Shown one piece after another: positions 17,764-25,349 of a stretch of 64,000 bases of DNA. This DNA comes from Pseudomonadota bacterium. GTDB taxonomy: Bacteria; Pseudomonadota; Alphaproteobacteria; Rhizobiales; Rhizobiaceae. Where the stretch lies: assembly GCA_023451735.1 (NCBI GenBank), contig JAEXYH010000044.1, forward strand, positions 62,001-126,000. The letters are read 5' to 3'. The position numbers were made by a program, and so were the translations under genes. Each line of letters opens with the position of its first letter. Position 1 is the stretch's first letter. The notes under the pieces were generated by a model that was given only the letters and a program-made list of their open reading frames with translations, had not been told where the DNA came from and did no database searches.

Positions 17764-17795
17764 AAAAAAACGCAGAGGCAATTACTGCCTCTGCG
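17764..17795 (-). terminator. Rho-independent terminator of the minus-strand curli genes
   Basis: CGCAGAGGCA / TGCCTCTGCG stem with a 5-base loop. Read on the minus strand it is followed by seven T. It lies between the convergent csgB-like gene and csgF, and may also stop plus-strand transcripts. Confidence 0.85.
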
Positions 17796-17832
17796 TCTGG
17801 CGCCCCCGCCCCTGCGAAAAAACTGTGATCTA

Positions 17833-18093
17833 TTACGGGCCGTCGACATCCGGCAACGGAGTCGCATCAGGATCGGGCTGCGTCACGCCACCGAAATCGG
17901 GAAAATCGATCGAGAAGCCCGGGCTCTGGCTCGCACCTTCGCCTTGGGCGCTGGCCTGCGACAGGAGCCAGTTGCCGTTGAGCGGATCACCGCCGAGCGA
18001 CGGGTTGGTCGGGCGATAGACGAGCTGCGAAGCTTGCGCGCTGCCGCAAATCATCAGGGCCGCGGAGACAAGAACAATTTTGGTCAAATTCAT
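17833..18093 (-). CDS. csgF: Short CsgF-like curli assembly protein
   Basis: An 86-residue exported protein, signal peptide 1-22. The mature start SQLVYRPTNPSLGGDPLNG matches the N-terminal region of CsgF that inserts into the CsgG pore and couples secretion to nucleation. Enteric CsgF is about 138 residues; here the protein stops after an acidic Pro/Asp tail and lacks most of the C-terminal nucleator-binding half. ATG 18093 was chosen because AGGAG lies eight bases upstream; an earlier in-frame ATG lacks this. It is the last gene before the terminator, after a curlin-repeat gene. Confidence 0.82.
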   Translation of the reverse strand: MNLTKIVLVSAALMICGSAQASQLVYRPTNPSLGGDPLNGNWLLSQASAQGEGASQSPGFSIDFPDFGGVTQPDPDATPLPDVDGP

Positions 18094-18117
18094 GTAAAAC
18101 TCCTGCGTTGGCACAGT

Positions 18118-18723
18118 TTAGCGTTTGGGAAGAACGTACATCCGGCCGGGCACGACAACAACGGTTTTGTTTTCGAGACCGCGTAAACCGGTCGGCATCA
18201 TGTAGTTTCCGCTCTGTGGTGTCTGGATTGCAACAACAGTGGAGTTCACCGAGTCGCGAACATCGAGTGCGCCGGCCAGATTGTCGCCTTTCTGAATATA
18301 GGCGATCTGGTTATTGCTGCCGGAGGCGCCAACCAGCTGGAAATTATTGTCGCCGACACTTGCCTGGAGCACGGAATTGTTGGTGCCGCCCTGAACCAGA
18401 AGAAGGGCGGAATTGCTGCCTTCGATCGCCTGCACGGCGCGGTTGTTGCTTCCCGCCTGCTGGATCAGCGCCAGGCTTCCCGTGCCGTCGATGCCAGAGT
18501 TGGCGTGGTTGTTGCTGCCGATCTGGATAATGCCGGTATTGGAGCCGGTGGAGCCCCCAAGCAGAGGCATGATCGGCTGCATCAGGCCCTGCACGGCGGC
18601 GGGATTGGTATCGTAATCGGAAACCAGAAGGTTTTCCGCGGCTGCGATGCCCGGCGCCGCGATCATTGCGCTGGCGAGGACTGCTGCCTTGAGGGTCTTC
18701 AGAATTCTTGCTGTCATTGTCAT
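18118..18723 (-). CDS. Curlin-repeat protein with non-repeat C-terminal tail
   Basis: A 201-residue exported protein. Residues 1-29 form the signal peptide (ends GIAAAE). About four to five curlin-type repeats lie from 60 to 165 (for example GIIQIGSNNHANSGIDG, LALIQQAGSNNRAVQAIEG, NNQIAYIQKGDN). A non-repeat tail ending VVVVPGRMYVLPKR follows. It could be a minor fibre subunit, cap or nucleator distinct from the other two curlin proteins. It lies between csgH and csgF on the same strand. ATG 18717 is an alternative start. Confidence 0.75.
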   Translation of the reverse strand: MTMTARILKTLKAAVLASAMIAAPGIAAAENLLVSDYDTNPAAVQGLMQPIMPLLGGSTGSNTGIIQIGSNNHANSGIDGTGSLALIQQAGSNNRAVQAIEGSNSALLLVQGGTNNSVLQASVGDNNFQLVGASGSNNQIAYIQKGDNLAGALDVRDSVNSTVVAIQTPQSGNYMMPTGLRGLENKTVVVVPGRMYVLPKR

Positions 18724-18740
18724 GCTACACCGCCATCGGG

Positions 18741-19163
18741 TCAGATTTTCAAAGGGATGCTGCCGAGCACGATCGAACGGCGCATTGCACACAGTGTCTT
18801 TCCTGACCGGTCTTTTACCGAGAGCACGATTGCCACCTCGGCCGGTCCTTCCATCGAAATCATCGTCGTCCCCAGACTTCCGTTGACGAAGTTTGCGGCC
18901 TGCCGGGACTGACTTTGCCCTGAAGGGCTCCGTTTCGTCACGTCGAGCTCCAGGCGTCCCGCAAGGTCGCCATCAACTTCGACAAACGGCTCGATCCGGG
19001 CGACTGCATCTCCTGAAACGATAACGCCGCAGCTTGCGACCCGTTCGTCGGCAGAGGTTCCCGGATAGACCTGCCGGTCTTCGGCTGAACCGGCCCCCAC
19101 AGGAAGGCCGCCCAGAAGCATGGACGAGATCAGCAGAACAATTCGGGTCTTGCAGAGAGACAT
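18741..19163 (-). CDS. csgH: CsgH-like curli chaperone/inhibitor
   Basis: A 140-residue exported protein, signal peptide 1-27. The mature part is a small beta-sandwich-type sequence with Cys45 (VASCGVIVSG) and Cys125 (GKTLCAMRR), likely forming a disulfide. The RLELDVTKRSPSGQSQSRQA block matches the CsgH family, an alphaproteobacterial counterpart of CsgC that keeps curlin from aggregating in the periplasm. It follows the giant curlin gene after a hairpin, so it is probably co-transcribed at lower level. Confidence 0.85.
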   Translation of the reverse strand: MSLCKTRIVLLISSMLLGGLPVGAGSAEDRQVYPGTSADERVASCGVIVSGDAVARIEPFVEVDGDLAGRLELDVTKRSPSGQSQSRQAANFVNGSLGTTMISMEGPAEVAIVLSVKDRSGKTLCAMRRSIVLGSIPLKI

Positions 19164-19187
19164 GTCCTTGCTCCGCCGGTTGTGAGC

Positions 19188-19207
19188 GGGGCGCCGTAAG
19201 GCGCCCC
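19188..19207 (-). other. Hairpin between giant curlin gene and csgH
   Basis: GGGGCGCC-GTAA-GGCGCCCC, an 8-bp G/C stem with a GTAA loop and no U-run. Placed after the major fibre gene, it may stabilise that mRNA end or attenuate read-through, giving excess subunit over chaperone. Confidence 0.6.
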
Positions 19208-19218
19208 GACCCGGTATT

Positions 19219-22200
19219 TTACTGCTGGGTTACGAAGGCCACGTTGCCACGGCCGATCTGGGTAACCAGCGAGTTCTGGTTGGCATTGCGCTGATCGACG
19301 AACGCCTGGTTGGTTGCAGAACCTTCGCCGACACCGATCTGGAGCACGACGGAGTTGGAACCGCTTCCGCTCTGCGAGATCCAGGCGTTGGAATAGTTTC
19401 CGGCCTGCATTACCGCGGAGTTATGGTCGGCACCCTGCTGGCCCACGACTGCAATGCTGTTGCTTGCGGTCTGGACAATCAGCGAGGTGCTGGTGCTGCC
19501 TGACTGGGTGACGTAAGCGCCGTTATCCAAGCCAGCCTGAACGATCAGCGACGAGTTGAGCGTGGACGGAACCAGGATATTGCTACCGCCCTGTGCTGTT
19601 ACCGCCGTGTTGCCTTCACCGGTCTGGAAGGTGGCGGCTGCAAGCAGGGCGCCATTCTTCTGAACGGTTGTGGCAGTGTTGTTGGTGCCGTCCTGAACGG
19701 TGGCAGCAAGCGCACCGATCACTGCAGTCTGCGCGGTTCCGGCGGTGTTGAAGTCACCGATCTGAACCGTTCCGGCGATTGCACCTGCGGTACCGACCTG
19801 GAAGTTTGCAGCTTCGTTGCTATCGCCGAACTGAGCGATACCAGCGACGGAAGCAAACGCAGGAGCCGGTGCGTTGACCTGACTGATGATGCCGAGGTCA
19901 ACGAGGTTGACGGAGCCACCCTGGACGTTCATCGCGGTGTTGTCATTGCCCGACTGGACGATGGCAGCAGCCGAGAGACTTGCAGGCGCGTTCTGCCTGC
20001 TGACCGGGAGACCTAGTACCGTGCTGACTGCTTCGGCACCCTGAACGTTGACGGCAGTGTTGTCGTCACCGTTCTGGAAGGTCAAAGCTGCAACCTGCGA
20101 GCTGCCGAACTTCTGGACGTTCGAAGCAGTGTTTCCGGAACCGACCTGAACGATGCCGGCGAGAGCGTCGCTGACACCAACTTGGGTGTTGCCGGCTTCG
20201 TTGTCACTGCCGAACTGGGCAATGGCAGCAGAAACACCGTTGGAGTCGCTCTGGACGTTGGCTGCATTGTTGTCGCTACCAACCTGCAGGGTAGCGGCAT
20301 CAGCTTCCAGTGTCGCAGTCTGAACATTGCCGGCTTCGTTGCCGTTGCCGATCTGGATGTTCAGTGCGTTGGAGTCGATTGCTGCAGTCTGGACGGCACC
20401 GGCAATGTTGTCGTCGCCAACCTGAATGTTTGCAGCGTTGGAGCCGAGAGTCAGGGCGTTCTGCTGAACGCTTGCCGTGTTGTTGTCACCGATCTGCAGG
20501 TTTGCAGCGGCACTGTTGACAGCGAGCGTCTGGAGGTTGAACGCCATGTTATCGTCACCGATCTGAACCGAGGCCGCATCCGTACCCGAGGTTGCGATCT
20601 GCTGGTTAGCGGCGATGTTGTCGTCACCGAACTGGCCGATGATGGCATTGGAGGCAGTTGCGGCTACACTGCCGCCAACAGACTGCTTGTCTGCGGGAAC
20701 AGGGCGCGTAGCGGTTCCAGTTTCAACCACAACCCAACCGTAGTTTGACGGATTAAGCGCGCTAAACGGCTTTCCGATATTTTTGGTTTGCTGCCTCTCT
20801 TCTTTGACGAAGGTAGACTGATAGGTTGCGGGCACAGATGGCGTAAACTGTCCCACCTGCGAATTAGAAGCGACATTCGTGCTACCGACTTGAGCGATAG
20901 CAGCGCGAGAATCTTCCGCAGGTGCATTTCCTACACCGCCAGGGAAGGTGATTCCCGAAAATGTCGTTCTAAACTGCCGAAGAGTGGGCGAATATAGATG
21001 AACGCCACCACTATCGGCGGTCGATCCGCCTACGATAACCGCACCGTACCCTTCTGACTTGCCCTGCGTGTTGCTGGCCTCGTTGCCATTACCGACCTGA
21101 AGGATTGCGGCATTGACATTCGAGCTGCCGGCCTGCTGGACGTTGCCTGCTACGTTGCCTGCGCCGAACTGTGCGATCAGGCCGTTGGCCCCGGTCACGC
21201 CGTCCTGCAGGTTGTAGGCGCTGTTCTGGTCGCCGCCATTGTTGCCCTGAATGATGAGGGCGTTGCTGTCGAACGTAGCCGTCTGGGTGTTGGCGCCAAG
21301 GTTCTGGCTTGTGCCGTTACCGTACTGGATAACGCCGGCGTTGGAATTGGTCGATGCCGACTGCGTGTTGTAGCCGGTGCTGCCCGAGCCGCCCTGAACG
21401 ATCAGAGCATTCTGGTCGACACCGCCTGTCTGGCCGTTGCCGGCAAGATTGTCGGAGCCGATCTGCAGGATGCCGGCACGGTTTTCGCTGGACGGACCCT
21501 GTGCGAGCTGGGTGTTGGCAGCGCGGTTACCCTTGCCGATCTGGATCGTCGTTGCGATGGTCGCCGAATCCGGCTGCACGAGGTTGGAGTTGCCCTGCTG
21601 CGTATTGGTGGCAACGTTGTCATCGCCGAACTGACCGATCGTCGCGGTGTTGCCAAAACCATTGGTGACAGTGTTGGCAGCCTCGTTGCTGTTGCCGACC
21701 TGAAGAATGCCGGCTGTATTGTCGGTGCCGTCGCGGCTGGTGTTCAGACCGTAATTGCCGTCGCCGAACTGGCCGATCACAGCTTCATGGCTGGTGCCTC
21801 CGACATAGAGGTTGCTTGCGCTGTTGCTGTTGCCGCCCTGGATGATCCCGACCGAGCTCTGCGTGCTGGAATCCTGGCTGTTCAACGCGCCGTTGCCGGT
21901 GCCGAACTGGGCAATGCTAGCTTCGTTTCCGAGGCCGATGGAATACTGTGCGATCGTCGACGGATCGGTATAGGTATCGACAACCTGAGAGTTGGAGGCG
22001 AAGTTGCCCTTGCCGACCTGAAGGGTGTTGGCGTCAGAGCGCGTGGCAAGTTCCTGCGTGGTCAGCGCCGTGTTGCCCGATCCGGCCTGGATCGTGCCGG
22101 AGAAGGATTCGGTGCTGCCGGCAATCTGCTGGCTGAAGGCAAAGTTGCCCGCTGCCGTATCATCGCCATTCAGCTGGATGATGCCGGTTTCATTCAATCC

Positions 22201-22665
22201 GCCGCCGGCAGCGTCAGTTCCATCCTGAACGTTGCGGGCAAGGTTGTTGAAGCCGCCCTGGAAAATCGCGGCGCGGTTTACGCCGGTCTGGCGGAACTGG
22301 TCGATGAAGTTGCTGCCGCCGAACTGGGCGAGACCGGCAATGTTTCCGCCGTCCTGCAGGAAGTCGTCGCCGATGAAGTTGTTCCAGCCGAGCTGCTCGA
22401 CGCCAAGGAAGTTGGTACCCTTTTGTGCATCAGCCGGAGCGCCGTCTTCGGTCAGCGGCAGGAAGTGGTTGTTGACGCCGTGCTGGTAGATGAACGCAGC
22501 GTTGCCGTCGCCGCCCGTTGCTGCGACCTGCGAGAGATAGGCGAAGTTGCTGGTATCACGCTGGCCGATATAGCCGAAATTGCCTTCCTGCGCGAAAGCC
22601 GAGCCCGCCAGGGCTGCAACCGCAACGCCGGCCAGCAGCAGGGTCTGTCTACTTGAGTATTTCAT
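19219..22665 (-). CDS. Giant curlin-repeat protein (CsgA-like, 1148 residues)
   Basis: Signal peptide 1-26 (ends GSAFAQ), then an almost continuous array of about 40 curlin-type repeats of roughly 22-25 residues. The core is I-x-Q-x-G-x2-N-x-A-x3-Q, for example AIAQFGSDNEAGNTQVG. Standard CsgA has five repeats in about 150 residues, so this is far longer. The array is interrupted around residues 545-670 by non-repeat stretches with aromatic and charged residues (VHLYSPTLRQFRTTF; KEERQQTKNIGKPF). ATG 22665 follows GGGGAGA; an earlier ATG lacks a ribosome site. It is expected to pass through the CsgG pore and form surface amyloid or a beta-solenoid. csgH follows. Confidence 0.85.
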   Translation of the reverse strand: MKYSSRQTLLLAGVAVAALAGSAFAQEGNFGYIGQRDTSNFAYLSQVAATGGDGNAAFIYQHGVNNHFLPLTEDGAPADAQKGTNFLGVEQLGWNNFIGDDFLQDGGNIAGLAQFGGSNFIDQFRQTGVNRAAIFQGGFNNLARNVQDGTDAAGGGLNETGIIQLNGDDTAAGNFAFSQQIAGSTESFSGTIQAGSGNTALTTQELATRSDANTLQVGKGNFASNSQVVDTYTDPSTIAQYSIGLGNEASIAQFGTGNGALNSQDSSTQSSVGIIQGGNSNSASNLYVGGTSHEAVIGQFGDGNYGLNTSRDGTDNTAGILQVGNSNEAANTVTNGFGNTATIGQFGDDNVATNTQQGNSNLVQPDSATIATTIQIGKGNRAANTQLAQGPSSENRAGILQIGSDNLAGNGQTGGVDQNALIVQGGSGSTGYNTQSASTNSNAGVIQYGNGTSQNLGANTQTATFDSNALIIQGNNGGDQNSAYNLQDGVTGANGLIAQFGAGNVAGNVQQAGSSNVNAAILQVGNGNEASNTQGKSEGYGAVIVGGSTADSGGVHLYSPTLRQFRTTFSGITFPGGVGNAPAEDSRAAIAQVGSTNVASNSQVGQFTPSVPATYQSTFVKEERQQTKNIGKPFSALNPSNYGWVVVETGTATRPVPADKQSVGGSVAATASNAIIGQFGDDNIAANQQIATSGTDAASVQIGDDNMAFNLQTLAVNSAAANLQIGDNNTASVQQNALTLGSNAANIQVGDDNIAGAVQTAAIDSNALNIQIGNGNEAGNVQTATLEADAATLQVGSDNNAANVQSDSNGVSAAIAQFGSDNEAGNTQVGVSDALAGIVQVGSGNTASNVQKFGSSQVAALTFQNGDDNTAVNVQGAEAVSTVLGLPVSRQNAPASLSAAAIVQSGNDNTAMNVQGGSVNLVDLGIISQVNAPAPAFASVAGIAQFGDSNEAANFQVGTAGAIAGTVQIGDFNTAGTAQTAVIGALAATVQDGTNNTATTVQKNGALLAAATFQTGEGNTAVTAQGGSNILVPSTLNSSLIVQAGLDNGAYVTQSGSTSTSLIVQTASNSIAVVGQQGADHNSAVMQAGNYSNAWISQSGSGSNSVVLQIGVGEGSATNQAFVDQRNANQNSLVTQIGRGNVAFVTQQ

Positions 22666-22739
22666 AAGTGTCTCCCCATTAGCCTGCTCCGTGGACACGG
22701 TAGCCCCAAGCTAAGATTGATTAACAAAAATTTAATACC

Positions 22740-22751
22740 ACTATCGAATGT
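22740..22751. promoter_or_regulatory. Shared curli-locus element (copy 2), ACTATCGAATGT
   Basis: Lies 75 bases upstream of the giant curlin start, in an A/T-rich promoter region. It differs by one inserted A from the copy before the csgB-like gene. Confidence 0.3.
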
Positions 22752-22840
22752 CGCCAATCAAGACAGACAAAGCCAATTACTAAGTAATAGTTAATTCAGA
22801 AAAGATAAACACCCAGAAATGAGACAATAAAAACATAATA

Positions 22841-22880
22841 AAAAAACAAAAAATGGCCCGCAACTTCAGTTGCGAGCCAT
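22841..22880 (-). terminator. Rho-independent terminator of csgG
   Basis: On the minus strand, ATGGC-CGCAACT pairs with AGTTGCG-GCCAT (one bulge each side) followed by TTTTTTGTTTTTT. It separates csgG from the giant curlin gene, implying a separate promoter for the latter. Confidence 0.88.
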
Positions 22881-22923
22881 AACATTTACGTAATATTGGC
22901 TGAAAATTATTTCATATTACGAA

Positions 22924-23772
22924 TCACGAAGTAGAGGCGACTGAAGGCTTCTTGTATTTTACATCGAAATCCTGAATCAGACTCTTCTCCTGAGACTTGT
23001 CCTGCAAGCCCCACAATCCCTGTCGCACGCCCTCGACAACCAGCGAATAAACCGCAAGCTCGATCCCTTCGCGCACGGCAAGGGAACCTGGGTCATTGCG
23101 CGACTGGCCGAGTTCGATTTCCAGCAGCTCCCCTGCCGTCACGAACTTGTAGGCGCCGCCCCGTATCTGAACGGAATAGACCTGCTTGGTCGTGGTTGTG
23201 GAGGCAAGGATTTCGCCGGTCTGCACGCTGACGGCGCGCAGGTTTACCGTCACGACGTCGGACCGATACTGCATGTCGCCGCCGATGCCGAGGTATTTCG
23301 CACCCGCGCCGCCGGTCAGTTCGTTGGAATCATATCCCACGATACCGCCTTCGAGAATGAGCCCCGCAAACCGAACCGGAGGAAGACCGCTAGGGCGGCC
23401 ATAGGATTTTTGTGTGTTCTCGATCAGAGTCCGCTCTTGGACGAGGTTCTTCAAGCCGGTGCGCTCGACAACCCGGAACCAGTTTCCGCCACCGGTCTTC
23501 TTCAGTACGTCGATCAGCATTGCGCCCCCTCCCTGGGTAACGGCGCGGCTGTATTCGGCGAAGCTTTCGTTCGGCTTGGCCTGTCCCGTCAGGTCAGGAA
23601 AGTCATAGACGGCAACGTCCACCGGAGCAGCCGGCAAGGGAAGCCGCTTGACGCTTGACGTCGTTTTCGTCGGCGCCGTCAACGTCGCCGCCGGCGTGTC
23701 GAGTTGCTGTCCGGTCTGGCAGCCGGCAAGAATAACAGCCACCACGGACAGCGCAGCAATCTTAATTTTCAT
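22924..23772 (-). CDS. csgG: Curli secretion channel lipoprotein CsgG
   Basis: A 282-residue outer-membrane lipoprotein that forms the nonameric curli export pore. The lipobox is LAGC with Cys18, and a linker follows. The CsgG domain begins at VDVAVYDFPDLTGQAKP and includes the family stretches WFRVVERTGLKNLVQERTLIE, GGIVGYDSNELTGGAGAKYLG and VTVNLRAVSVQTGEIL. ATG 23772 follows GGGGAAAG and starts the signal peptide directly; the upstream extension is not a signal sequence. It is an independent unit, with a terminator after it. CsgE, the usual pore adaptor, is not seen in this locus. Confidence 0.92.
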   Translation of the reverse strand: MKIKIAALSVVAVILAGCQTGQQLDTPAATLTAPTKTTSSVKRLPLPAAPVDVAVYDFPDLTGQAKPNESFAEYSRAVTQGGGAMLIDVLKKTGGGNWFRVVERTGLKNLVQERTLIENTQKSYGRPSGLPPVRFAGLILEGGIVGYDSNELTGGAGAKYLGIGGDMQYRSDVVTVNLRAVSVQTGEILASTTTTKQVYSVQIRGGAYKFVTAGELLEIELGQSRNDPGSLAVREGIELAVYSLVVEGVRQGLWGLQDKSQEKSLIQDFDVKYKKPSVASTS

Positions 23773-24016
23773 CTTTCCCCACCCGAGCATCTTTGAGAGA
23801 TGCACTTTCCCTGCGCGGAACTTCTCATCAGACCCAGGTAGGATGATTAAGAAATACTGCAGAAATGCCCATAAATACACACGAAATATATCGTGCGTCA
23901 TGGAAGAGATTGTCTACACAACAAACAACTCTTCGCAATGTCTCATTTTTGGGTGAAAATTTGTATGGTTACTTCTGTATCCGTAATGCACCACTTAGCC
24001 GTGGCAGCTGCCCGCT

Positions 24017-24361
24017 TTACTTTCGAACCGTGCCGCTGCCGACGGATGGCCAGTCACGGGCTTCGCCGGAGCGGATGACTGCGCTGGAGCCAGAGCCGAC
24101 GGTCGGAATAAGCTGGGCTACAGACGAAACTCCCTCTACCACAGAAGCCTTTGTTTTTACGTTTTTTTCCTGCACGACGCGCGCTCTTGCCGGCGGTCGC
24201 GGTGCGCGCGGCTTTGCATCTGGAGGAACCTGGTCGACATAGACCGATCCGCCATTCGGTGGTGTCGCCTGGTTAACGAAAGCCTGCGCATATGCCCCAT
24301 TGGGTAAATCCCCAAAGATGCAAATGTATCCGCAGGCCGCTGCAATTATTTGAGGGCGCAT
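24017..24361 (-). CDS. Small exported protein of unknown function in the curli locus
   Basis: A 114-residue protein with an N-terminal hydrophobic signal (IIAAACGYICIFGDLPNGAYAQA). The Pro/Arg/Ala-rich middle (PRAPRPPARARVV) and Ser/Gly-rich end show no recognised fold. It starts opposite the IalB-like gene and lies upstream of csgG on the same strand. ATG 24361 follows GGTGAG; ATG 24370 is an alternative. A curli accessory role is possible from position only. Confidence 0.55.
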   Translation of the reverse strand: MRPQIIAAACGYICIFGDLPNGAYAQAFVNQATPPNGGSVYVDQVPPDAKPRAPRPPARARVVQEKNVKTKASVVEGVSSVAQLIPTVGSGSSAVIRSGEARDWPSVGSGTVRK

Positions 24362-24495
24362 AATTCTCACCGTGATCCCGATTTTCTTTAAATGACAATA
24401 GAAATAAACGGGATGGAAATTTCAACCGGCATCTTTACTTTATTTGTGTTTTAATATCATGAAGGAGAAAACGTGTATTGAGCTTGGAGGATATC

Positions 24496-25221
24496 ATGGC
24501 GCGTAGTGGCTCATCCGTTGCCGCGGTAGTATTGATCGCTGGCTTGGCTTCCTCTGTTGTTACGAATGCACAGGTTCAGTCGAACGCATCTGGTCCGATG
24601 TTTTCGACGCCCGCGTCGCGGTCCACGACCGGCGCACCGATTCTCAACAACCCTTCCGCTGCTCCGAACGGCGGTATCATCAATTCCGCTGGCGGCGGCG
24701 CAAGCGCCGGGACGTCAGCGGCAAAGCCAGCCGCTCGGACGGAAACTAAGTCAAAGGAGGCCGCCGAGCCCGAAACGGTTGCCGCTACAGAACGTTTCGG
24801 CACCTGGGAACTGCAATGCGAAGCCATCGCCGCGGCGAGCCGTGTCTGTCAGGTTTCCAGTCGTGTGACATCTCCAGACGGCAGCCAGGTCATTCTCGTC
24901 ATGAGCCTCGCAAACGATGTCAGCGCCAATGTTACGCGCATGCAGATGGCGGTGCCGCTGGGCATAGCGCTTGCCGAAAAGGTCAATATCGCAGTGGCGC
25001 CGAATTACGAAACCTCGCTTTCTGTCAGTCGCTGCACGCCGCAGGGATGCCTAGTGGAGGGTGTCGTTGAGCCCGCTCTCAGCGCCGCTATGATAGACGG
25101 GGAGCAGGCGATTGTTTCGGTTGCCACGCCTGAAGGGAAGCGGATCCCGATCGCGTTGGGGCTGAAAGGCTTTTCCGCAGCCTTCGATGCCCTGAAGGCC
25201 AGTGAGGCTGCGATACGCTAG
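24496..25221 (+). CDS. Invasion-associated locus B (IalB) family exported protein
   Basis: A 241-residue protein: signal peptide 1-27, a low-complexity Ser/Ala/Pro/Gly linker to about residue 95, and an IalB-type domain starting FGTWELQCEAIAA. That domain has three further cysteines (RVCQVSS, SRCTPQGC) in the usual spacing and continues to the end. IalB proteins are small secreted or periplasmic beta-rich proteins of alphaproteobacteria; the role outside Bartonella is unclear. ATG 24496 is preceded by GGAGG at five bases; ATG 24478 is less well placed. It is divergent from the small exported protein of the curli locus. Confidence 0.75.
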   Translation: MARSGSSVAAVVLIAGLASSVVTNAQVQSNASGPMFSTPASRSTTGAPILNNPSAAPNGGIINSAGGGASAGTSAAKPAARTETKSKEAAEPETVAATERFGTWELQCEAIAAASRVCQVSSRVTSPDGSQVILVMSLANDVSANVTRMQMAVPLGIALAEKVNIAVAPNYETSLSVSRCTPQGCLVEGVVEPALSAAMIDGEQAIVSVATPEGKRIPIALGLKGFSAAFDALKASEAAIR

Positions 25222-25242
25222 GTCTAAAATAGGCACTTACAG

Positions 25243-25275
25243 CCATCGCCACACGCTCACGGAGAGTGGCGATGG
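25243..25275 (+). terminator. Hairpin after the IalB-like gene
   Basis: Perfect 10-bp stem CCATCGCCAC / GTGGCGATGG with a 13-base loop, 21 bases past the stop. No strong U-run follows. Confidence 0.45.
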
Positions 25276-25349
25276 ATGTTTATGTGCTGAGCATTTTACT
25301 TGTGAGTGCGGTAGGGCCGGGCTCAATGGAGCTGCTGGATGGGGCGCCT

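Noticed and set aside
19219..22665. Plus-strand open frames opposite the giant curlin gene, some nearly 300 codons long
   Set aside because: They are antisense shadows of the repeat array, whose regular codon use keeps other frames open; they lack signals and known domains.
19219..22665. CRISPR-like repeat array
   Set aside because: The periodic DNA repeats encode curlin repeats of varying sequence and have no identical repeat-spacer structure.
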